A stretch of DNA of 64,000 nucleotides. It comes from Acidovorax benzenivorans (GTDB lineage Bacteria > Pseudomonadota > Gammaproteobacteria > Burkholderiales > Burkholderiaceae_C). This document shows positions 8,434-16,640 of this stretch, piece by piece (the first letter of the stretch is position 1; the number at the start of each line of letters is the position of its first letter). The notes under the pieces are model-generated. The model saw nothing but the letters and a program-made list of their open reading frames with translations, was not told where the DNA came from and searched no databases. A program made the translations under genes and the position numbers. The stretch is taken from NCBI RefSeq assembly GCF_028680575.1, contig NZ_JAPCKI010000022.1, positions 17,038-81,037 of the forward strand, in the 5' to 3' direction.

Positions 8434-8559
8434 GAAGGGATTTTCTACCTGAAGGTGCTTGGCGTCTTCAATCGCTGCTGGCTGCCGCAGCAGAGATCAC
8501 ACCACCACCGACGCGCGAGGGTTGTGCAGCCTATCCCTGGCGCATATGGGGTCGCACAA

Positions 8560-8597
8560 TCAGCTATCGAATTAATAGCAAATGGCGCTCTTTGCCA
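8560..8597. repeat. Diverged copy of the short intergenic repeat
   Basis: AGCTATCGAATTAATAGC followed by AAATGGCGCT resembles the TAGCTAT...GGCGCTT repeat, but one half is eroded. It lies between the DMT and GNAT genes. Confidence 0.45.
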
Positions 8598-8646
8598 TTG
8601 CCTGGAGCTGATCTCCCTTCACGGGCGCGCCGGTCTGCGGGCTCGC

Positions 8647-8934
8647 TTATGCCAGCACGTCGCTCAAAGACGTGTCCTTGTCGAACTGCGCCTTGGCAAA
8701 CGGGCACAGCGGGACCACCTTGGTGTTGGTGGCCCGCGCCCATTGCACCAGCGCGCCGAGCAGCGCGCGCCCTACACCCTGGCCGCCGAGCGACGTGCTC
8801 ACCTCGGTGTGGTCCACGATGACCATCGTGGCGTTGGTGCGGCTGTAGGTCATCTCGGCCAAGCGCTGGCCGGTGTGCTCGATATAGAACGCGCCTTTGG
8901 CGTCCTGTTCCTGGTGGTGAATGGTGTGTGGCAT
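8647..8934 (-). CDS. GNAT-family N-acetyltransferase, small YjdJ-like
   Basis: A 95-aa protein of the short GCN5-related acetyltransferase subgroup. Acetyl-CoA pyrophosphate-binding loop GGQGVGRALLGALVQWAR lies at about residues 50-67, preceded by TMVIVDHTEVSTSLGG and followed by KVVPLCPFAKAQF, which is typical of the group. The acyl acceptor is unknown. Its 5' flank contains a 12-copy hexanucleotide tract at 8981-9052, close enough to affect its promoter. Confidence 0.85.
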   Translation of the reverse strand: MPHTIHHQEQDAKGAFYIEHTGQRLAEMTYSRTNATMVIVDHTEVSTSLGGQGVGRALLGALVQWARATNTKVVPLCPFAKAQFDKDTSLSDVLA

Positions 8935-8980
8935 GGCGGGTCACAAGGGTGAATAGGTCTGCGTCAGAGTATGGTGCATC

Positions 8981-9052
8981 TGATGCTGATGCTGATGCTG
9001 ATGCTGATGCTGATGCTGATGCTGATGCTGATGCTGATGCTGATGCTGATGC
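8981..9052. repeat. Perfect tandem hexanucleotide tract, 12 copies of TGATGC
   Basis: Seventy-two bases of uninterrupted TGATGC units lie in the 155-bp gap between the LysR gene (ending 9090) and the GNAT gene (starting 8934). No unit is mutated, which suggests recent expansion or active slippage. The tract is 46 bases upstream of the GNAT start codon. Confidence 0.95.
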
Positions 9053-9089
9053 TGCAGCCTGGCGGGGCGGCTTCATCGGCTTGTAGCAC

Positions 9090-9959
9090 CTACTGAACCT
9101 GGAATGCTTCGGAGAGGAACTCTGCCGTGGCACGCACCCGGGCCGTGCGCTGCAGGTCGGGGTGCATGACTTGCCAGACTTCGTAGTCGGTCGTCCGGCG
9201 GCGTTCGGGCCAGATGCGCACCAGGCCTTCGCGCTCGCCCATCCACACCGGCATTTCACCCAGGCCAATGCCCGCTGCCACACCCTTGCGCACCAGCAGG
9301 CTGGAGCGCACGGCCAGCGCGATTCGGGCCTGGCGGGCGGGCACGCCCGCCATGGTCAAAAACGGGCTTTGCTCCAGGTAGGGGGCGTAGGCCACCAGGT
9401 GGTGGCCGCGCAGTTCGTCCTCCGGTACGGGCATGCCAAAGCGCTCGACATAGCCCGTGCTGGCAAACAGGCCCACGGGCCACGACACCACGCGGCGCAC
9501 CACCAGATCGGGCGTTTCGGGCCGGACGTTGCGGAACGCGATGTCCACCTGGCGGCGGCTGAGGCTGAGCAACTGGGTGGAGACCTCCAGGTCCACGCGA
9601 ATGTGGGGCCAGTGCTGCTGCAGGCGCCCGATGGCGGGCATCAGCAGGTCGATGGCAATCGAGTCGGTGCTGGTCACGCGCACCAGGCCGCCGGGGCTGG
9701 TGTCCTGGCCCTCGATGCGGGTGCGCAGGTCCAGGGCCGCGCTTTCCATGCGCCGGGCGGCGGCCAGCGCCGTCTCGCCCGCTGCGGTGAGCAGGTATCC
9801 GTCCTTGGCGCGCAGAAACAGCTTGGTGCCCAGTTCGGCCTCCAGCGCGTTCAGGCGCCGCCCGACCGTGGCCTGGTCCACGCCCAGGCTGCGCGCGGCG
9901 GCGCGCAAGGAGGGGGCGCGGGTCAGGGCGAGAAAGATGCGGGTGTCGTCCCAGTTCAT
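9090..9959 (-). CDS. LysR-family regulator of the adjacent quinone oxidoreductase
   Basis: A 289-aa regulator with an N-terminal winged helix (WDDTRIFLALTRAPSLRAAA, GVDQATVGRRLNALE) and an effector domain from about residue 90 (GGLVRVTSTDSIAIDLL). The GVDQATVGRR recognition helix places it with the LysR subgroup whose genes lie beside oxidoreductases. It is divergent from the quinone oxidoreductase gene, with a 137-bp spacer holding a palindrome. Autoregulation and control of that gene are inferred. Confidence 0.88.
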   Translation of the reverse strand: MNWDDTRIFLALTRAPSLRAAARSLGVDQATVGRRLNALEAELGTKLFLRAKDGYLLTAAGETALAAARRMESAALDLRTRIEGQDTSPGGLVRVTSTDSIAIDLLMPAIGRLQQHWPHIRVDLEVSTQLLSLSRRQVDIAFRNVRPETPDLVVRRVVSWPVGLFASTGYVERFGMPVPEDELRGHHLVAYAPYLEQSPFLTMAGVPARQARIALAVRSSLLVRKGVAAGIGLGEMPVWMGEREGLVRIWPERRRTTDYEVWQVMHPDLQRTARVRATAEFLSEAFQVQ

Positions 9960-9993
9960 GGCTGTATGGAGTTTGCGGATGAGGGATGAGTGT

Positions 9994-10009
9994 GATGCAA
10001 ATTTGCATC
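9994..10009. promoter_or_regulatory. Perfect 16-bp palindrome in the LysR/oxidoreductase spacer
   Basis: GATGCAAATTTGCATC is a perfect palindrome 35 bases upstream of the LysR start and 87 bases upstream of the oxidoreductase start. It is the best operator candidate for the LysR protein. Confidence 0.6.
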
Positions 10010-10096
10010 GCTGTAGAGCGAAATTGCTGCATTTAAAACACTGCGTGGCGCCCTATCCTTCAAGGCACTGAAATCAATGCTTGAGGAGCAACACCC

Positions 10097-11131
10097 ATGT
10101 CCACACCAGCGGCCGAACAACCTGCAACCATCCGACGCACCATGCAAGCCATCGTGTTCGATGACTTCGGTGGGCCCGAAGTGCTGGTGGCCCGCGAGAT
10201 CCCGACCCCCGAGGTGCGCCCGCACGACCTGCTGGTGCGCAACGCTGCCATCGGCGTCAACCGTGCCGACCTGTTGCACCGCAAGGGGGCTTATGGCCGC
10301 GCTTACTTTGGCGATGCCGACACCATGGGGCTGGAGATTGCGGGCACGGTGGTCGCCATGGGGCCCGAGGTGCAAGGCTTTGCCGTGGGCGACCGTGTGA
10401 TGGGCATCGTGGGCGGCGGTGCCTACGCCGAGCTGTCGCGCATCGACCACCGCATGGCCATGCAGGTGCCTGATGGCATGGACCTGGTGGCCGCAGGCGC
10501 CGTGGCAGAGGTGTTTGTGACTGCGCACGAGGCGCTGTTCCACCTGGCCCGCCTGCACGCTGGCGAGTCGGTACTGATTCATGCCGCTGCGGGCGGCGTG
10601 GGCTCTGCCGCCGTGCAATTGGCCCATGCGGCGGGAGCCTGCGTGTTTGCCACAGCGGGTGGCGACAAGCGCAGCGCCGTGCTGGCCTGTGGAGCCGATG
10701 TGTTCATCGACTACCGCAGCGAAGACTTTCAGTCGGTAGTGGCGCAGGAAACGCAGGGCCAGGGCGTGGATGTGGTGATCGACTTCATCGGGGCTCCGTA
10801 CTTGGAGCGCAACGTGCGGTCGCTGGCTGACGGCGGGCGCTTGGTGTCGGTGGGGCTGCTGGGTGGTGCGCAGGGTGCGGAGCTGCCCATGGATGTGGTG
10901 CTGTACCGCCACCTGCAGATCTTTGGCACCGTGATGAAGTCCCGCCCTCCCGAGGTCAAGCAGGCCATGGTGCAGCGGTTTGCCCGGCAGTGGCTGCCAG
11001 CCTTGGCCGCCGGGGTGATCCGGCCGGTGATCGACAGCACGTTTGCACTGGCCGATGCCGCGCAGGCCCATCGGCGCATGGAGTCTGGCGCCAGTGTTGG
11101 CAAGATCCTGCTGCTGCCCGAGGCCCGTTGA
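10097..11131 (+). CDS. NAD(P)H quinone oxidoreductase, zinc-independent MDR family
   Basis: A 344-aa protein of the medium-chain dehydrogenase superfamily, quinone oxidoreductase/PIG3 type. The N-terminal GroES-like domain has IGVNRADLLHRKGAYG; the nucleotide-binding domain (about 150-290) has IHAAAGGVGSAAVQLAHAAG. The catalytic zinc ligands are absent, as expected for this group. It probably reduces quinones or enones with NADPH. GAGGAG precedes the ATG at 10097; a second in-frame ATG at 10142 (MQAIVFDDFG) matches the usual family start and could be the real one. Confidence 0.85.
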   Translation: MSTPAAEQPATIRRTMQAIVFDDFGGPEVLVAREIPTPEVRPHDLLVRNAAIGVNRADLLHRKGAYGRAYFGDADTMGLEIAGTVVAMGPEVQGFAVGDRVMGIVGGGAYAELSRIDHRMAMQVPDGMDLVAAGAVAEVFVTAHEALFHLARLHAGESVLIHAAAGGVGSAAVQLAHAAGACVFATAGGDKRSAVLACGADVFIDYRSEDFQSVVAQETQGQGVDVVIDFIGAPYLERNVRSLADGGRLVSVGLLGGAQGAELPMDVVLYRHLQIFGTVMKSRPPEVKQAMVQRFARQWLPALAAGVIRPVIDSTFALADAAQAHRRMESGASVGKILLLPEAR

Positions 11132-11166
11132 GCTGGCAGGGCCCTGCGCCCGGCTTTCGGCCCGCC

Positions 11167-12894
11167 TTAGCCCGCAGCCGCAGGCTTGCGGCACCCGGCA
11201 AACATGTCCAGCTCTGCGCTGTACGCCTCGGTCTTCACATCCATCAGGCTCAGCACCGAGTGGAAGTAGTGGTCGTGCGTGATGCGCCGCTCGCCCAGGT
11301 CTTGCTGCAGGCAGCCCGTGGTGAGGTGGGTGCGGGCCTGCATGGCGGGCGACAGCCAGGTGATCCAGGGCACGTGCTTTTGCACGTCGGGCGCAATGGA
11401 GTAGGGCAGGCCGTGCAGGTAGATGTTGTTCTCGCCCAGCGACTCGCCATGGTCTGCTACGTAAATCATAGCTGTCTGGGTAGATTGCTCCTGCGCTCCC
11501 AGCCACTGGAGCACTGAATCGAGGAAATGGTCGGTCTCGACGATGCTGTTGTCGTAGGCATTGACCACCTGCTCGCGCTGGCATTCCTGCAGGGCCGTGG
11601 AGGTGCACTCGGGGCCAAACTTCTTGTTCTCGGGGGCAGAGCGTTTGTAGTACGCGGGGCCGTGGCTGCCCATCTGGTGCATCACCACCACGGTGCCGCG
11701 CTGGCGCTGCTCGGCGGGCAGGGCGGCGATCCGGGCGTCCAGGTCCTTGAGCATCACGCGGTCCAGGCACTCGCCGTCGGCGCACAGCGCGGGGTCTTTC
11801 TGGGTGCTGGTGATGGTCTCGCCGACGCGGTCGCACACGCCTTTGCATCCCGACTGGTTGTCCACCCACAGCACGGCCAGGCCTGCATGGTGCAGCACAT
11901 CGATCAGGCTTTCATAGTTGGCCGAGCGGCCCTCGTAGCCCGTGCGGCCCAGGTGCGAATACATGCAGGGCACCGATGCGGCGGTGCTCGTGCCGCAAGA
12001 CCAGGCATTGCGTGCGCTCACCAGGTCCTTGCGGGCCGACAGGCGGGGAGTGGTGTCGCGCTCATAACCGTTCAGGCCAAAGTTGCCGCTGCGGCCCGTC
12101 TCGCCCAGCACCAGCACCAGCAGCGGGGGCTTGGCCTGGCCGGTGTAACTGGCGCCCAACTGGGCGTCGCGGCCCAGCGGCATGATCTTGCTGGTGTCCA
12201 TGCGCAGGGGCTTGGTGGCGATGTTGCCCAGTGCGTACACGCTGTTGAGCGGGTTGATCAGGTAGCGCAGCTTGGTGTGGTTGCGCATGGTCGATGCAAA
12301 GTCCTGGAACACCAGCAGCAGGCACACCACGATGACCGCGATGGAGCCCACCAGCAGCAGCCCGTTGTGCGCCACGTGGCGCAGCGCGGTCAGGCGCTGC
12401 ACCGGGCGGCGGTACAGCCACAGCAGCGGCGGTGCGGCCAGGATGAGCACGGTGCCCAGCATGCGCAGGTTGAGCAGGTCGCCCGCTTCCTTTACGTCGG
12501 TCTGCATCACATTGACCAGCATGCTGGCGTCGATGGCAATGCCGTAGGCGAGCATGAAGTACGCGCCAAACGCGGCCATCAGCACCAGCACCAGCACGGC
12601 GGGCTTGAGCGTCCAGCGCCAAGCCAGCAGGCTCAGCAGTGCTGCGTTGCCCGCCGCGACGATGAGCGCAAATGCCAGCGCAAACCCCCAGCCGCGCAGA
12701 CTGCCCTGGCCAGGCAACTGGGCCACTTCTTGCCACAGCGGCACGTTGCAGGCCGTGGCCAGCCAGGTGCTGACGAGCACCACCACCCAGGCAGGATGAA
12801 GGGGACGGGGTTCAGAAGCGTTAGAAGGCGCAGCGGGAGGCTGCATACGGGGGGCAGAAACAAAGGGCAGCAGGCGCCGCAGTGACAAAAGCAT
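11167..12894 (-). CDS. eptA: Phosphoethanolamine-lipid A transferase EptA
   Basis: A 575-aa inner-membrane enzyme: five hydrophobic segments in the first ~230 residues, then a periplasmic alkaline-phosphatase-fold domain. It transfers phosphoethanolamine from phosphatidylethanolamine to lipid A. Zinc and catalytic motifs are present: LGETGRSGNFGLNGYERDT, CGTSTAASVPCM with the nucleophilic threonine, and VADHGESLGENNIYLHG near the C terminus. Cysteines near CKGVCDR and CADGECLD fit the family disulfides. The product lowers surface charge and gives resistance to cationic peptides. A PmrA-box-like site lies just upstream, and a decayed copy of the 3' region is at 1960-2115. Confidence 0.93.
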   Translation of the reverse strand: MLLSLRRLLPFVSAPRMQPPAAPSNASEPRPLHPAWVVVLVSTWLATACNVPLWQEVAQLPGQGSLRGWGFALAFALIVAAGNAALLSLLAWRWTLKPAVLVLVLMAAFGAYFMLAYGIAIDASMLVNVMQTDVKEAGDLLNLRMLGTVLILAAPPLLWLYRRPVQRLTALRHVAHNGLLLVGSIAVIVVCLLLVFQDFASTMRNHTKLRYLINPLNSVYALGNIATKPLRMDTSKIMPLGRDAQLGASYTGQAKPPLLVLVLGETGRSGNFGLNGYERDTTPRLSARKDLVSARNAWSCGTSTAASVPCMYSHLGRTGYEGRSANYESLIDVLHHAGLAVLWVDNQSGCKGVCDRVGETITSTQKDPALCADGECLDRVMLKDLDARIAALPAEQRQRGTVVVMHQMGSHGPAYYKRSAPENKKFGPECTSTALQECQREQVVNAYDNSIVETDHFLDSVLQWLGAQEQSTQTAMIYVADHGESLGENNIYLHGLPYSIAPDVQKHVPWITWLSPAMQARTHLTTGCLQQDLGERRITHDHYFHSVLSLMDVKTEAYSAELDMFAGCRKPAAAG

Positions 12895-12917
12895 GAACAG
12901 GAGTTTGCCTAGGGTGG

Positions 12918-12934
12918 CTTAAGCGTGCATTAAC
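12918..12934 (-). promoter_or_regulatory. PmrA-box-like repeat upstream of eptA
   Basis: On the eptA strand the sequence is GTTAAT-GCACG-CTTAAG, two six-base half-sites separated by five, close to the enterobacterial PmrA box (C/T)TTAA(T/G)-N5-(C/T)TTAA(T/G). It begins 24 bases upstream of the start codon. A third GTTAAG lies at 12944-12949. PmrA control of eptA is known elsewhere; here it is inferred. Confidence 0.5.
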
Positions 12935-13106
12935 CCGTCCTAGCTTAACCCTGTACTGGTTGGGCTAAAACATGCTGTGCCGTACAGGACATCGCACCCA
13001 AGGGCCGATTGGTGCCCCAGGCGATCTGCAAGCGCTGCAAACGCTGCAACGCCGCAGACCACCCGCCAGCCCGCTGCCTGACCCCTGCGAGATCGTCAAC
13101 ATGCTC

Positions 13107-14494
13107 TTAGCGACCGTCCGGGTCGCCCCCGGCGGGGCCGGGGGGCATGCGAATGTCCAGCTTCAGCAGCAGCCCCTCCACCTTGGCGTAGCGGCTTATG
13201 CGTCCGATCAGCTCTGCGGTCAGCACATGGCCGGCCGACAGGAGCAGAACACCCTCTTGGGACAACAGGTCTTTGCCAAGTGTCATGCCAGGTTTCAGCA
13301 AATCTGTGCCCACCGACTCCAGCCGCACGGCAGGAGGCTTGACCACCTGGGTGATGTGCAGAAAGACGTCCATGATTTCGGCATCAAACTGCGTTCCCCG
13401 TCCCCGCTGCAGGATGGTGCGGGCCTCTGCTTCGGTGAGCGGGGCTCCGGTCAGGTGGCCATGGGTCAGGTCATCGAAGGCGTCCACCACGGCAAGGATG
13501 CGTGCCCCCACCGGGATCTGCGAACCCTGCAACTGGTCTGGAAAGCCGCTTCCGTCAGCCCGCTCGTGGTGCGAGCGGATGATGCTGGCCACCGGCTGGT
13601 GTTCGTCCAGGGCCATGAAGGACTGCGCACCGAGCACCGGGTGGCGCTGGTAGCTGACCATTTCCTCGGCGCTCAGTTTGCCGACCGGCTTGTTCAGGAT
13701 GCTGTCGGGCAAAGCCAAAAAACCCACGTCGTGCAGCAGACCGGCTACGAACACGTCCTGTAGAACGTCCTCGGCCAGGCCCATGGCCTGTGCGACCTTG
13801 CGGGCCAGGCTGGCGGTGCGCTTGCCGTGCCCGGCCAGCACGCCGCTGCGCAGCTCCATGAGGCTGGAGAAGATTCTGATGCTGGTGAGGTAGTTGCGGC
13901 GTAGCTGCTCGTTGGCCTCCTGCAGGGCGCTGGTGCGCTCCAGAACGCGTTGCTCCAAGGTCGTATTGAGGGTGCGCAACTCTTCGTTCTGCGTGGTGGT
14001 CAACGCCTGCAGCCGCGCGCGTTCAGTTTGCAGGATGCGCCGCTCGGCAGCCTGCCGCACGGTCAGGCGCAGCTCGGTTTCGTCCCAGGGCTTGTGGATG
14101 TAGCGGTAGATCTGGCCTTCGTTGATTGCGGCGACGGTGGCGTTCATGTCCGCGTAGCCGGTCAGGAGCACGCGGGCGGTATCCGGCCAGCGCTGGTGCA
14201 CTTGCGCCAGCAACTGCGCGCCGTCCATGCACGGCATGCGCATGTCGCTGAGCACCACGTCCACCGGGTGCTCAGCCAACAGGGCCAGGGCCTCGGCGCC
14301 GCTCCCCGCTTGCAGCACTTGGCAGTCTTCTGCACGCAGCACGCGCCGCAGTGCGGACAAGATACTGGGCTCATCGTCCACGCATAACACCGTCCAGGTG
14401 AGCTGGGGGGGCGAAGGCTGCGGTGGTGCGTCTGATTCGGCGGGCGGGGGCGACTGCCCCTGTGTTGCCTGATCGGAGGGCGGGATGGTGGCGG

Positions 14495-14498
<4 letters not shown>
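13107..14498 (-). CDS. Response regulator with HD-GYP c-di-GMP phosphodiesterase domain
   Basis: A 463-aa protein. A receiver domain at about residues 35-155 has VLCVDDEPSIL, the phospho-acceptor Asp in VVLSDMRMP and the lysine in YIHKPWDE. A coiled linker follows, then an HD-GYP domain at about 210-390 with GLLHDVGFLALP and HHERADGSGFP. The last motif has Phe where GYP has Tyr; the metal-binding HD pair is kept, so activity is plausible. The start at 14498 overlaps the stop of the histidine kinase gene by 4 nt; an upstream extension is only the kinase gene read in another frame. Probable role: phosphorylation-controlled c-di-GMP hydrolysis. Confidence 0.9.
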
Positions 14499-15573
<1,075 letters not shown>

Positions 15574-15577
<4 letters not shown>

Positions 15578-16458
15578 GGGGTTTCCTTTGCAGGCTGCAG
15601 TACAGCCTCAAGCTGGTGAAATTCCTCTTCCGCGCTTTGCAGCAAGGTTGACAAGATTTCTTCGGACAGCTTCAACCGCTGCCAGGACCAGGGCCGTGCT
15701 GGTGGTTCGGCCTCATGGTCCTGCCCGGTCAGATCCAGGGTATGGGCCATGGCATCGGCCACGTGCACTACGTCGGCCAGGGTGGCTGGGCCGTTCTCCG
15801 GCGGGCAGTGGTGTTGGGCAATTGCCTGGGTGATTTCTGTAGGAAACCGCCAGTGCTCGCACACCCACTGCCCCAGCTCGGTGTGGTCGACGCCGGTAAG
15901 CTGGCGTTCCGCCTCGCTGTGGGACATGTCGTGGGTTTTTGCCCAAGCCATGACCTGTGCGGCCCGATCTGGATAGTGGCTGTCTACCACGAGGCGCCCG
16001 ATGTCATGCAGCAGACCGGCCGTGAAGGCCACCGCCTCGTTCCACCCCTGCAGTCGCGCCAGGTGGCGTGCAGCGACCCCGCAGGCGATGGAATGGCGCC
16101 AGAACACCTGCATCTCCCGCGAGCGGGCGCCGAGCGTACCGAGCTGTGCGTTCAGGGCCGCTGCCACCACCAGGGTGCCTAGCTGACGCAGGCCCAACAC
16201 ATTGATCGCGTCGCGCACCGAGCTGATGCGGCCCGACAGGCCATAAAAGGGCGAGTTGGCGAGTTGCAGCACGATGACGGAGAGTGCCTGGTCCAGGCGC
16301 AGTGTGTCGGCAAAGTGGTCGAGTGCGGTGTCGGACTTCTGCATCAGCGACAGAAGCTCCATGACCACAGGCGGCAGGGACGGTAGCGCACGGATGTCGC
16401 GGGCCAGCGCTTCCCGGTTCAGAAGCAGGGCGCTGGGTGCTTGTGCCAGTGTGGTCAT
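15574..16458 (-). CDS. HDOD-domain signalling protein
   Basis: A 294-aa protein made almost wholly of an HDOD domain (start LPSLPPVVMELLSLMQKSD; VLQLANSPFYGLSGRISS; GLLHDIGRLVVDSHYP). HDOD domains resemble HD phosphohydrolases but usually work as non-catalytic scaffolds in signalling and motility; here an HD pair remains in LLHDIG, so catalysis is not excluded. It overlaps its neighbours by 4 nt on both sides, so all are probably translated in a coupled way. Confidence 0.88.
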
Positions 16459-16640
16459 GGGGTCACCCCGCGATGGCGGTAGATGGCGCGCTGCAAGGTG
16501 TTGTTGCCGTGGTGGGACCGCACACCCTGGTGGTGAACCAGATCGGCTTGCTGTTCTGGCATGGGCTGCGTGCGCGCAGCAGGCGCAGCAGGCGCAGTGG
16601 CGGCTGCCACGGCTCGGGATGGGTTTGGAAGGTGGGTCAT
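16455..16640 (-). CDS. Small unknown protein in the signalling operon
   Basis: A 61-aa frame whose start overlaps the stop of the GGDEF-EAL hybrid by 4 nt and whose stop overlaps the HDOD start by 4 nt. The same ATGA-type junction occurs at every other boundary of this operon, which is the main reason to accept it. The product is Ala/Pro-rich at the N terminus (AVAAATAPAAPAAR) and His/Arg-rich at the C terminus (HHQGVRSHHG), with no signal peptide or membrane segment. I do not recognise the family. Alternatively it is only a coupling frame that keeps ribosomes moving to the HDOD gene. Confidence 0.6.
   Translation of the reverse strand: MTHLPNPSRAVAAATAPAAPAARTQPMPEQQADLVHHQGVRSHHGNNTLQRAIYRHRGVTP

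Noticed and set aside
8564..9283. Frame with a Ser-Ala repeat across the hexamer tract
   Set aside because: The Ser-Ala run is only the TGATGC tract read on the minus strand; the frame overlaps LysR and GNAT genes and has no ribosome site.
12972..13763. Plus-strand frame between eptA and the HD-GYP gene
   Set aside because: Mirror of the HD-GYP coding region; no ribosome site or domain.
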